Shown here: positions 50,329 through 61,900 of the stretch, in pieces
Layout of the letters: every line of letters starts with the position of its first letter
Position numbering within the stretch: position 1 is the first letter of the stretch
Origin: Azadirachta indica
Taxonomy: Eukaryota > Streptophyta > Magnoliopsida > Sapindales > Meliaceae
NCBI GenBank assembly: GCA_022749755.1
Contig: CM040448.1
Span: forward strand, 12,584,481 to 12,648,480
Direction of reading: 5' to 3'
Length of the DNA: 64,000 nucleotides
Position numbers and translations under genes: made by a program
The notes under the pieces: generated by a model
What the model was told of the DNA's origin: nothing
The model's database searches: none
Seen by the model: only the letters and a program-made list of their open reading frames with translations

Positions 50329-52527
50329 TCAAGAAGCCACCTCCTCTTTGCAGATGCAGCAAGTCTGCGAAAGAGATTGTGATTAATTATACTAAGGTTA
50401 ACTTTTGGAGAAACGAAGTTAATGTATATAGCTCGAAGGTTTAATCCCAAACTCAATTCATAATTATACGATGTTAAAATAGAATCAACGATTTACTAGA
50501 GACGATTATAAGGCAAAATTACTTCAAATAGACAAGAGAGTACTAATATATATAATATATATGTACAACTTACTTTGTTTTCTCTCAGCCAACTTTTAAT
50601 GCAGTCATCATGATATTTGTGGGCACAGGGCAAAGTGATCAGAACATCTCCCCTTTTGTATTCCACTTTACATATTGCACACCTGATTTCGGACATAACG
50701 CAAGACAAGTAATTAATATTAATAATCGTCAAGTTTGAAACTATTTTGTACGAGGTACTTGATTTCAGATATTTGGGCTTTTCAGAATATACATCTACAT
50801 ATCAGCAACAGTTGATGAAACACATTGCCTATGTACGTATAAATATATATACTTACCATGATCAAATTTTTTATTCTCTATTATATATTTGGCGGCTGTA
50901 GCGGGGGCTGTTACTGGACAGTACTTTCAGTAGTAATTCACAGTACTTTTAACGTCTTTCGAAATATAAAAACACGTGGATAAATGCATAACACAAAATT
51001 TACGTGCTTGTCTGCGTGTGGGCAAATTTTCTTTTTTGGTGCATGCATGAATCATGATTTCATTTAAATGAAGGAATATAATACAAACAGAAACATTACT
51101 CGTTGTCTGCGTTAGCAGAATTGGCAGTTCTTTTCAATGACGACTTTCTGATCTTGTGAGATGGCAACCTGGAGATTTGTTCGTCTGACAGTCCTGTGCT
51201 TACGTTACCAACAGATTCTCCCAGTCTACTGATTTCCTGTCAAATTCAACCTCATCAATTTTACCAAGATCCTGATTGATAGTTACTATACAGGTTTCCG
51301 TAACGCAACATATATAGAGCACTGCATAGCATTAATTTGAAGGTAGAAATCATTCCAAGTCTACAGTCTGTCTAGCTTTATCAGTCACCGACCTCATAAT
51401 TCATGTTATCTGGATCAACATCGCCTTGACGATTTCTTACAGGCTGCATTGGGGCATTCAAACGATGCATATGTCACACAAATTATAGATTAATTTATAT
51501 ATATCGAAATCTTAATATTGTAAATATATCTACCGTAATCGATGTTCCTCCACGACGAATTCGTTCATTTTCTGCATAAATATCACATAATAATTAATGC
51601 GTTTATTACTATTTACGATGCCATTTTGTTTGAATACTCTTAATATATATATATATATATATAGATAATAACATAGTGGTAAAGTTAAAAGGGCGTTTTG
51701 AAGTATTAACAGAGAAATTTTTAGCAATAGCTAGCAGCAATATATCAGTAGATACAATTTATAACGTATAATTAAAATCAAATAAGTTTTACCGGCTGTA
51801 ATTCCATTGGTATCATAAATGGACATATTCTCAAGACCATCCTCCATCTCCTGAATTTGTCTAGCTATAGCTTCATCTGAATCAAAATTTTAATTCCTTT
51901 TCTTAATTTCCATATCATACTGCTCAATTTTTCTATAAGCTGCTCTCATTATTACTTTAAAAGCACTTCTTACAGAAGTTAATTACTTAAATTTATATTG
52001 TGGGTGGTTAAAAATATAATTGACAAAGCCAGCTTCGGCAATCAGTGTACAGTACGCAAATTGTGATGTCAAAGGACCGGGTTAATTACCATTAATAGAC
52101 ATATTTCTGATGCCATCGACCATCTCTTGCGACTGCAAGTATCTAGCTAAAGCTTCGTCCAAATCAACCTCTCTATTCCTCCTAGGCCGCACTGCAACTC
52201 CTCCTGAATAACCACCACGTTCCCAATAGTTGGTTTGATCATATGACCGACTACTGCTATGATCATGTGGCTGATTATAATTCCTTGGCTGCTGCAAAAA
52301 TGGAACAATTTTTTTTTCTCTTTTAGTTTAAAAAAAAAAAAAAAAGACTTGATAGGTTTCAAAATTGAGAGCAAGTTTGTCAACAAAAGAGGAAGACAAG
52401 GTCAATAATATATTACATGGGCATGGGCGTAGTAAGACTGTGTAATAGTGTCAGCTGCGCCAAATATTTGTTCGTAAAGACTTCTTTGAAAATCATCAGA
52501 AGGATTGCCATTGTAACTTCTTCTCAT
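50329..52527 (-). CDS. RING-H2 E3 ubiquitin ligase, BIG BROTHER-like
   Basis: Probable E3 ligase. Eight small exons: 52417-52527, 52090-52291, 51793-51876, 51534-51571, 51393-51443, 51100-51236, 50574-50682, 50329-50364; 768 nt, 255 residues. The C-terminal RING-H2 is complete: C-x2-C-x14-C-x-H-x2-H-x2-C-x10-C-x2-C, running from CAICKVEYKRGD to CCICK, with its final C-x2-C pair on the last 36-nt exon. N-terminal region is Tyr/Asn/Gln-rich. The central part has two successive copies of an acidic helix motif, LDEALARYLQSQEM...NMSI and DEAIARQIQEMED...NMSI, on adjacent exons. The sequence EISRLGESVG and LSDEQISRLPSHKI before the RING is typical of the BIG BROTHER group. Arabidopsis has a RING gene beside PP2-A14, consistent with orthology. 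No transmembrane segment is seen. Confidence 0.88.
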
Positions 52528-54010
52528 GGCTAGCACGAACGACAAGAAAGCAGGTATATAATTCAGATACTATGAACCAAGATTTACCCAAGAAAACAAA
52601 AACTAGAAAGAATCAGCAGGCAGATTATGATTTGGAGAACAATATTTTCTTACTCTCAACGTCGTTCTCATTCAATGGTGCAGACAATTATGTGAATACT
52701 GAATACAAATTGATTGTGCCCATGGGCAATAATTTATTATTATAAATAAATGAATAAGAGGAAGAAGATATTTATATTTATATTTGCATTAATATTTATG
52801 TTTATATTCAGAATCGAATTTATATTCATATTGATATCCATTGAGGTGGTGTGGATATTTCTCGATTCGATTTAATTTTTAGTAATGTGAAAACTGAAAA
52901 CTCGATTCACAATCAAGATACGTTTAAATTTGAAAATTTGAAAATTTTTTCTAAAGTGAAAATTTTGAATAATTTAAAATTTTTTTATAAATTTATATTA
53001 AATTTCATTAATATCTATTTTTTTATTAAACATTTAATTAGTTTCTTAATTGCATTCTAAATAAAATTATTTTTATATTTACAATATAAAAAAATATATT
53101 AATCATATTTAAATTTAAATTTTATTTTTAAAATTAAAAAATTTATCATATGAATACAATTAATTAAAATTCATAATAAAAAAAATTAAAAAAATTATTT
53201 TTATATTTACAATATAAAAAAATATAATAATCATATTCAAATTTCAATTAAATTTAAATTTAAATTTTATTTTTAAATTAAAAATTTATCATATAAATAC
53301 AATTAATTAAAAATCATAATAAAAAAAATTGAAAACATCAAATCATACCTTTTTTAATCCTATCTTATTGGATTTATACAATTAATTTTATAACTTTCAA
53401 TTATTAAACTAAAAAAATCAAACCAAATTCTTCTATTCAATTCATATCACTTGGTTGACTTCCCCAGTCTTCTGGTATATTGATACTCATACTCGTTCTC
53501 ATATTGATATTTATTTTGATATTTGTACTTACATTCATCGCTAATTCAGTTTCAATGAAGATAACTATTACACCATATAGTGTGCTTAAAGAAGATAAAC
53601 TAGAAAAAAAGAAAATATTAAATTCTAGACACTATTTGACTACATAAATAAGCAAACAAGCCGGAGCATTGGAAGTAGAAACAAAGCACAACAGCTCTAT
53701 TTACGTTTGATCGTTAATATTCCCTCTTGTCCTAAATGGGACGAGGAAATGTTATACCAAAATCTTCATGTTTAGAGATGTCGAGAAACAAGAAAGGGCA
53801 CAAACAATTTCCTTGCTTAACCATCCATCCGCATTCACGTTTGTATCAAACCTCGGGCAGTAACCACATTCAAAAGGGAATTATACCCCCAAAGTTCAGA
53901 GTTAATAACCAAGTACAATACGCATCAAGTTGTGACTCTTTTGCTCGCAGAGTTAGCAGAATAATTAACTATATAGCGGAAAACTATCTCAACAATTGAA
54001 AGACGACTGA
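52528..54010. other. Intergenic DNA between the RING gene and NRPB6A
   Basis: The left part is the RING gene promoter. The centre (about 52780-53540) is extremely AT-rich, made of repeated ATATTTAT-type strings and a larger tandem duplication. The ORF at 53736-53999 is unsupported and probably lies in the NRPB6A 3'UTR. Confidence 0.55.
53066..53330. repeat. Tandem duplication, unit about 130 bp
   Basis: The string ATTATTTTTATATTTACAAT begins at 53066 and again at 53194. The following parts (TTTAAATTTAAATTTTATTT, then TTTATCATAT-AATACAATTAATTA, then TCATAATAAAAAAAATT) recur in the same order. Copy two carries a short extra piece. Flanking DNA is similarly simple, so this may be part of a degraded element. 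Confidence 0.75.
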
Positions 54011-56366
54011 TCAATCGCCACCCACTTGCCTCTTCCATGAGTCTTCGACAATCAGCTCATCAACACCCCAGTCCTCATAACTGGAAAACCATGCAAATTC
54101 AACAGAAAATAGGACACGATCAAATGAGAACAGTGAAAAACAATTAATATTAGATAATACAAATCAAACAGAGACAGCACAGAGCAGTCCTTTTTAGTTC
54201 CAAAGCAGCAACTGAAGATAATAACATTCCATCAGTCATCATTTTTCCTGAATAGAAAAAAAAATGAAAAACTAATCTAACCAAAGAATCTCACCTTCCA
54301 TCCGGTAGGTAGCGACGGATTGTGAAGGGGATTTTCCGCTCACGAAGCTCCTTCATAGCGATCTAAATAATGACATATTCAAAATCAAAAAATAGAATAG
54401 GATGAAAGTGATGATGTTAGTAGAAAACTAAATGAAGTGGAGTCCTCATGTATCATGTAACCTACTCGCAATCTTGCATCAATAATAAAGAATACCAAAA
54501 TCACAGCAATGCCACCGAACAAAAACATTCATACATCTAAAATATTGGGACAAAAAGAGCATATCCTAAATGAAAATACTGCCAGGATTGAAAGGCTACC
54601 CCTGAAAGTGTGACTAAGATGAAAGAAAATTTTGACCAAGTGAAATTACAATAAAACAAGGGACAGAACACGAGCAAACCTAAAGCAAATTGGATATTCG
54701 CAACCAAGAACGATTACGTTGCTATAGAACAGGATGGGCTTTTCAACCTATATACACTAGAAACCCCAACAACATTCATGCGGTAAAATAGACAGACCCA
54801 ATTATTAGAAAGAAACTTTGGTAAAGTCATGATAATATAAATGTTTATAGGAAGTCCATGACTTATGATACAACGAAAAAAGGAGCAAAAGGCTTCTTTC
54901 CTTTATTTAAATAGCTTATAAATTTGTAAATCCCACTTTCACATGTCTTCATGCATCTAATTTACAGAAGTAAGCGCAAGCAAACAATGAAAAACTATAA
55001 TCTAATGGTCAGACTATAATACATGTCATACAAAAATGCACAAGGCCACAAGAGAAACAAGGTTGAGAGTTCGATCTCAGGATTGAACAGGTTTGACTAA
55101 CAGTATTTTGACTGTAAAACCACATTGTGCAGACAAGCATATTCCAGGGACTGAGAACGATGAAGCAGGAAAAGAAATCTAGTCAAAAGCAATTTCCTTA
55201 AAAGGATCTTACCTCAAGCGGGTCAGTCTCACCCTCCAATTCCACCATCACAGGAGCATTCATACTGCTCAGCCAAAAAGAAAACTTATTATCACGTCAA
55301 CTTAGCTTAAAAAATACAAAATATTAGAACAGATCAGATTTTACACACAAAAACAAGATTAGGAAAAACAGACCTGATCTGCAGAGCTCGGGTACCCAAT
55401 ATTCTGGCACGCTCATATTTCGTCATATACTTTGATGTCTTCCGAGTTCCTTCTTTCTGCTGCTCTTCTTCTTTTTCCTCAGTTTCAATAGGTTCTCCAC
55501 CAATGTCTTCATTGTTGTTGTTATCTACATCCTCCTCTGCACCTTCCTGTCCAACCATTCCATCAAAGTTCAAGTTAATTCTTTAAAAAACAGCGAAAAT
55601 GTCTCATCATATTCTTGAATATGAGAATGTTGACTCCTTACATCAATCTCAGGCTCTGGTGGCTCATCTTCATAACTGCAAGAACAATTTTAACTGACAT
55701 TAACTATATCATAAAGGAAAAAAGAATCCATATAGCACGCAAGGATAATGAATTTTTTAGTGTCACAACAGCATTGCTTTATAACTAACTAAAAAAAGAT
55801 TTAACAGTGAAATAAGGAATTCCAACCAGTCAGATATCTAAACAGTACCATAAAAATACCTTAAGTATCAATAATAAGACGCAAAATCACATCTAAGGCT
55901 ACGAACTACATGCAACAAACTCACGAAAAGAGGCATCTCGTTAACACTGAAAGTTATGAATTAACTCGCAATTAGCTAACTGCAAAGACATTGATGATTC
56001 TAAAATCGTAGCCTAGAAGTTGAATACCCAGATGAGATTGTTCGCCAGAAAGTGAAATTAATTACTTGGTGTACCAGAGAAAAAAAAAAAAACTATTATT
56101 TAAGGAAAAATCAGAGCCAACACCAATGGCTCTTAGCTTTTGGGAAGAAAACGAAACCCAAAAATTCTTAATAAATTTGTTTCAGTTATTTCCTTATAGA
56201 AACAGAGAGAAAAAAGAGAGAAAAGAAAAAACCTAAAATAAAGAGCTTAAAACCCCTTACTTACGCGTGTGCGTCTATACATACAAAATATAAACATAAA
56301 CAATACATAATAGAGAAAAGAAAGAACTAACCCCATATCCAAGTCATTGTAATCATCGTCCGCCAT
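54011..56366 (-). CDS. NRPB6A: RNA polymerase subunit 6 (NRPB6A/NRPD6A/NRPE6A; RPABC2)
   Basis: Small subunit shared by nuclear RNA polymerases (RPB6/omega family); it stabilises the clamp and assembly of the largest subunit. Six exons: 56332-56366, 55642-55675, 55374-55546, 55213-55264, 54295-54362, 54011-54080; 432 nt, 143 residues, the family's usual length. The N-terminus [12 protein letters not shown] leads into an acidic Glu/Asp/Asn-rich stretch (about 12-60). The conserved core follows: [20 protein letters not shown], then [38 protein letters not shown] and the terminus [15 protein letters not shown]. All introns are GT-AG and exon phases agree. The long first intron (about 650 nt) separates a minimal 35-nt first coding exon. 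Very high conservation makes this identification firm. Confidence 0.97.
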
Positions 56367-57880
56367 TGTCGATTTGTCTAAGTTTCGTTGACCTGTACTC
56401 GAGCTCTATAGCCTGCTTCTGCTACTTCCTAAACCCCCGGCGTAGAAGAGCAAACTTCAGAACTAATGCTCGATCTCATATTTATGCTTTTATTTCAGAA
56501 GGGAGCCTTAGTGGGCTGGGCTTTGAGTATTGTATGTCGGTTTGACATCGAGACTGATTCTGTCAGCACCCCCACTAAATTTCTCTCTCTCTTTCTCTCT
56601 CTCTCTATATACATATATACATGTAGGATTTTATATAATGACAAATATTTTACAATAATATTATTTTTTCAGCGCCTCGTATTTAAAATTAAAGTAAGAA
56701 GAGGAACTAATATTAATAGATCATTCCAAAAAGAAGATCTTCATGGGTACACTTTCAAATCGGGGCTAATTGGAAATTAAGCAAGCTCGTGGGGTTATGT
56801 AGACCACTCCAATATTAAACACGCCATAATCACAGCCCAACATGACTCGTATCCACACAATAATAACTAAATATCATGAAATACATTGAGCTTGCACGAG
56901 TTTTTAAATTTCGATTTTCATGTTTGTTATAATTAATTAGCTACAAAAAAATCATATATATATATATTAAGCAAAGTAATAGTAATTTTATTTAAAAAAT
57001 TAAAAAGTAGTACAAAGAGTAGTTTAAAGGCAGAAAAAGAAAAAAATCAAGAAACAAACATAATTTGAAAATAAAAATACAATAAAAATGATTCATATTA
57101 ATTAATGAGATAGATAGTTATTCTTTTTTTTTTTTCGTTTAGATTTACGCATCACTCTTTGAAAATTCTCATTTTTATTTTTTTTTGTGTGTTTTTTAAG
57201 CCATCAAACCTTTAACACTTTCCGCATCCGAAGATCTTTGGGCTTTTTGTAGAAATTTCGCTAAAATCCAAATTAGTAGCAAATTTGGTCAAATTCACTA
57301 CCAATTGAATATCCTTAGAGTCTTATTGTTGACTTGGTTGATTTTTTCTTACAACCTTCGTTAGCAGAAAACGATGGAGATCCATCGCCAATTGGTTGTT
57401 TTTTCTGAAACTAACACCAAGTGAAAATCATCGACTCCTTTTGTTTAAAATCTTATCCTACGCTAGGTGAAATGGATTCTTGTTGAGTGATGCAATCCTA
57501 TATAAGAGTATAATCTTTTTGTATTGGATTAGAAATGACTAACTCATATCTAGGTTTTAGTCCTTTTATGAGTTGAAGCAGCTGGTTCAACTTTTTGAAC
57601 TGGATGATAAATCTGACGAGCTTTGTTTTCTAGAGCCTCTTTAACATTCGTTTTTTTATGTTTTTGACTCTCGAAAAATATTCGTTTTTTTTTTTATGTT
57701 TGACTCTTGGAAAATATCAGTTATGTTCTTTATGCCTTGAGTATATTAATATTTGGTAGTTTTATTTTTGAAACAAATTACTGCAAATAAAATCGGGATA
57801 CAATCTAGTCCAATCCCTTTTAATTTGATGAAAGCTATGACAACACAGAGCCACTTTATCATTCAAAGGCCGATCGAATA
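56367..57880. other. NRPB6A promoter and degraded intergenic DNA
   Basis: The first 150 bases are the leader and promoter of NRPB6A. A TC-rich run lies near 56580-56606. The remainder is AT-rich; 57100-57720 looks like old element sequence and contains a direct repeat of ATTCGTTTTTTT-ATGTTT-GACTCT about 35 bases apart (about 57648-57716). No gene is seen. Confidence 0.5.
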
Positions 57881-58766
57881 TCACTTACTTAGTTTGGTAA
57901 TAAGCACAAGAGGTTGTAGCTGCATTAATGTTACACCGAATTTCTCATTCAAGTCTATCTCATTCCGAAGCATAGCATTTGGAAGACACACCAATCAAAC
58001 TGTTGAATAAAAGCCGCTAAAGCCAACTGAATTTGCCTTATAGCCACCGTCATTCCCGTACAAAATTTCCTTCCACTACCAAATGGCAAGTATTCGAAAT
58101 CATTTCCCTTGTAATCCAAGTTAGAGTTCAGGAATCTCTCTGGTTTAAAACTCAAATTAAGGATCTTCCCAAATGGCTGGATCTCTCGCTATTGCCCATA
58201 TATTGACCAGAACTTGGGAGTCTCTGGCTACACTCGCATAAGAGTCCCTACTTCAAATTGTCTCCCTCTCCAGTGGTTTTTTCTCTGAAATTTTTCAGAA
58301 GTTTTCCATATAAATTCGATGTTACTTCTGGTTTCTTGTATAATCTATTTGCTTGATTACTTGATTTTGCATAAGATCTAAGATGTCTTGCGAATGAAAC
58401 ATGCGGGACGTGCCGGCCTGAGAGTTCCTAATCGTGTGTCTTGAGGATTGACGCAGCTACAGTCGGGGAAGAGCCTACAATGACAAGTTGAGCTCCAGGA
58501 CGGACGGAAATGTGTGGACCGTAGGCCTTGGCTAACTGAGCAAACGTGACATGTGGGTTGTTGCCTATAAGAGGTACGTTTCTTATGATCGGCCAAGGTT
58601 TTGGTTCTAGTGGAAGTGATAGATATATATTTGGAGAATTGTGTTTCAGAACGAGAAGTAGGTCAGGAAAGAGAAGCAAAATAACAACTATAAACATTGA
58701 AGACATCACTTGCATGAAAAATAGATTAATTGCATTGACGGGTTTGGAGATATCTACACTATACAT
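57881..58766 (-). pseudogene. Cytochrome P450 pseudogene (CYP76/CYP80-like)
   Basis: Remains of a microsomal A-type P450. The 5' part (58431-58766) reads as an N-terminus: a hydrophobic anchor (MSSMFIVVILLLFPDLLLVL), the proline-rich hinge region PLEPKPWPIIRNVPLIGN, then FAQLAKAYGPHISVRPG and ASILKTHD. An in-frame TAG (58428-58430) interrupts at a position normally holding Arg, after which ELSGRHVPHVSF continues in the same frame. The 3' part has VLVNIWAIARDPAIWEDP, frameshift, FKPERFLNSN, the haem-binding FGSGRKFCTG, and a second frameshift before LPNAMLRNEIDLNEKFG and a C-terminal end at 57881. The middle, about 230 residues including the oxygen-binding I-helix and ExxR motif, is missing. 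With a stop, two frameshifts and a large deletion it cannot make an active enzyme. Subfamily assignment is tentative. Confidence 0.9.
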
Positions 58767-58808
58767 TCCAACAGGTAGATATGGATAAATAGTCGGGCCG
58801 GTAATAAG

Positions 58809-58864
<56 letters not shown>

Positions 58865-59234
58865 TAAACCCTAAAACAAATAAGTTAAAAAAGGTAGCCT
58901 GTTTATTTAGTAATATCAATTATATCATGAGAAAATAGTGTATGCAGAGGCATTGTACAAACCCCGCTCACAAGAGAGAGCTTACATATAAATATGTACA
59001 CAAGAGAACAAACAAAGATTATTATTCATTTCCAAAAAAAAAGAGATTATTATGAATTATGTAAACTCGAGAGGGATTGATAGCATAAGAGTGTCCCAAA
59101 TACTATTATTAGTTTTATTGTAATCAAAGTATTTTATTTTTTAGTCTTTTAATTTTTAAAATTACTCCTGTTCATTTTTTTTAAGGTTGGAGTCAATGTT
59201 CTATATTTTACATAATTCTTAAAGAATTAAACTT
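58767..59234. other. Short intergenic stretch with compound microsatellite
   Basis: Apart from the TC/TA/CA microsatellite nothing is recognisable. It lies between the P450 pseudogene and the TIR element. Confidence 0.6.
58809..58864. repeat. (TC)n(TA)n(CA)n compound microsatellite
   Basis: About 11 TC units, 12 TA units and a short CA run in direct succession. Confidence 0.9.
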
Positions 59235-60208
59235 GGGGAATTTTCACATAATTCTCCAGAGATTTTTCAAAATCACACATACTTAGAAAGTATTATGTAA
59301 TTCACAGACACCTCCCCTCTGATTTAACGGAAGTGACTTTTTCGTTTGTTAGGTTATAATTTTACATGAAAAGCCAATTTTATCCCAGTGTTGTAAAATT
59401 GAAACTGAAAAGCTGCATTTCTGAATTTACGGTTACATCGTAGAAATAGGAGGAGATACGAAGTAAAAATAAAGATAAGAAAATGGAGAGGGAGGGAGAA
59501 AGAAAGAGATAGAAGAGGGAAAAGAGAGAGGAAAGTTCGTTGCTTTCCTGTTTTCTCTACGAAATTCCAACCAAAACAAAGAAAGAATAAAAACCCAAAG
59601 AAATTTTCTGTGAAAAAAAATATTTCCTCTTTCCATTTTGTTTTTCTTCTAAATAAATATATAAATCTTGGTTCAGTTAGGCATGAAGAAAGGAAAGAGA
59701 AGGAGGTGAGTGTGGTCTATGTGCACTCATTCTTTGTTTTGCAGTCTTCCATGTTTTCTTCTCTCTTGGAGTGTGCTTTTTGATTTGCTTTTGTGAAGAC
59801 AAAGAAAGTTGGGCAAAGACTTGCAAAGGCAGGTTTAGAGAGGTGAAAAGGGTTGAAGGAAAAAAATATATATAAAACGGCAAAAATGGGATGATGCTAT
59901 TGCTGCTTTTTTGAAGAGTTGTTGTTACCCTTATTTTTAGGTTTTGGACAGTTATTTCTCTTGTATTATGCTTTGTTGGTTTTTGTGTGTTAAAGAAAGT
60001 TGGAAGAGAAAGAGCCGAGTGTGAGCAAAAAGGCAAGAGTGGGTTGAGTGTAGCAGAGACTTTGTTTGGATTGAAATGTCTATATTACCCTTTGACTAAC
60101 GGAAACTCACTTTTTGGTTAAATCAAAGAGGAGGTATCTGTGAATTACTTAATACTTTCTATCTATATGTAATTGTTAAAACCTTAGGGAGGTATGTGAA
60201 AATTGTCC
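59235..60208. mobile_element. Non-autonomous TIR element, MULE-like
   Basis: Long imperfect terminal inverted repeats of about 115 bases bracket a 974-bp unit: left arm 59235-59355, right arm 60095-60208. Read inward, both arms begin AATTTTCACATA, share TAGAAAGTATTA-GTAATTCACAGA, then ACCTCC, CT-TGATTTAAC. The interior is purine-rich with a 119-codon minus-strand frame (59677-60036) and looks like leader or promoter sequence rather than a transposase. Long TIRs point to the Mutator superfamily; a 9-bp target duplication was looked for but is not clear, so the copy is old or the ends are misplaced by a few bases. Captured host sequence (Pack-MULE) is possible. Confidence 0.65.
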
Positions 60209-61900
60209 TACTAAATTATTATACTTTTTAACTATTGCATATAAAATATACATTTATTATACAATAATTATATACATATGTATATTAACTTTAATTTGAT
60301 CACTGGTTAAAAATGTATTAATCTAATAATTTAAAATTTATATAAATTTTGTGTAAAAAATATACAAGTCTTGCCATGTGTAAGTTTTTTTAATAAAATT
60401 TTTATAAGAAAAGAGATGACAAATTTTTTTAAAAAATCGCCTCTATATTAATTTTAAGAGAAAATATAACATAGCAGAAGCACTAAAAAAAATATTTTAG
60501 AGTAAAATCTTATTAGTAATAACAAATGATTGACAAAATTTAGGTGTATAATCCTTTTACTCAAAATTTTCTAAACAATATAAATTCTCAAAATACCTAG
60601 TTTCAATTGCGATTACGAACTTTAAAGCAGTAAGATTTAACGATAATTCAATGGATATCATGGCCAATTAACAGCGAAAAATTTTGTTCCTTTGGTCAGC
60701 AGTTCTTAACAGAAAACTTTTTGAAATCACTCTGACTATATTTAAGACTAAATTGAATATATAATCTCATATTATGAGTCATATTAATTACTAATTCAAC
60801 CGTAAAAGAAATGCATTAAAAGTACGTTAGGTGGGAAGAAAACGGGGATAAATGGAAAGAAATCTCTATTCTGGTATTCGGCTGCACAAAAGAGGAGGAA
60901 CGGGGATTGAGTATTCTTAAAATGGAGGAACCTTGATTCCAACCTTTCAAGTTTAAACTTCCCATTTTACCCTCTTCTCTTTATGTTTCATCTTAATTTT
61001 ATTATAAATTAATAATGATTCTTAAAATGATTTCGTAGACCCTAAATGTTACCTTAATTAGGTAAGGAAATTCACTCTTTAAGATTGTTGTGAAAGGTAA
61101 TCTTCCATAACTCATCTTTTATTTCCACACCGGTATATAGAATAAAAGATTTCGGCTATTCCAAGTGGAGAGTACCACGCAAATTAATTACAAGGCTCTT
61201 CAAATTTATGCTAATTATAAAAAAATATTCTTGGAAGCTTACATGACAAGTACCCTCAGCACAATTCGGGTTTCTTTTTCCATTTATATAATTCTGAAGA
61301 ATTGGCTAATAATATATATTTAGTTATAGTCAAATAAATAAAATTTGAAAAATTAAAATATTTAACACTAAAATTAAAATTCTAATTTAAAATTTTTAAT
61401 AAACAACACTTGAAAATCTTATAATAATTCAGACTATATGTCTATTCATACTATTACCAAAAACAATACAGATAAGGGTTTATAAAATTTAATAAGAAGG
61501 TATGCCAAAAAGTTTTTTTCCACCTTATTAAAGTTCCAAATAGAACCTTTTGAAAGTTAACTCATGACACAATACGAATTTCTAGATTAAATTATAATAT
61601 TCCATGATGTTATTGTCAAACTCATGCATACATATCCTTCTTGACAACTCGTGCATGTATATCCATTAGCAAAGTAGAAGATAAAATTTGCTAATGTGGA
61701 TATTTTTTTGCTTAAATTGCAATATATGTTCTTCCAAAATGGGAATAGCTGCTACCATAAATGATAATTACCTCAGATTTTGAAAATCATAACTAAGTTG
61801 TATCACCTTTGCTGCAAGCCCGCCATTCAATATGAGTGCGTGAATATATATAATTGTTGAATGTTTGTATCCTTTTTCAGAGAACTTTTTGTTGAACCTT
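60209..61900. other. Intergenic DNA upstream of the aspartic protease gene
   Basis: About 1.7 kb of AT-rich DNA. No gene, RNA or element termini are seen. A TATA-like GAATATATATAA lies at about 61842-61853, close to the ATG at 61901, and could be the protease core promoter. Confidence 0.5.

Noticed and set aside
59677..60036. 119-residue minus-strand ORF inside the TIR element
   Set aside because: Low-complexity, no transposase or host-gene similarity recognised; treated as element interior.
61865..61900. Twelve-residue N-terminal extension of the protease
   Set aside because: It would start at TTG; the ATG at 61901 opens directly into the signal peptide.
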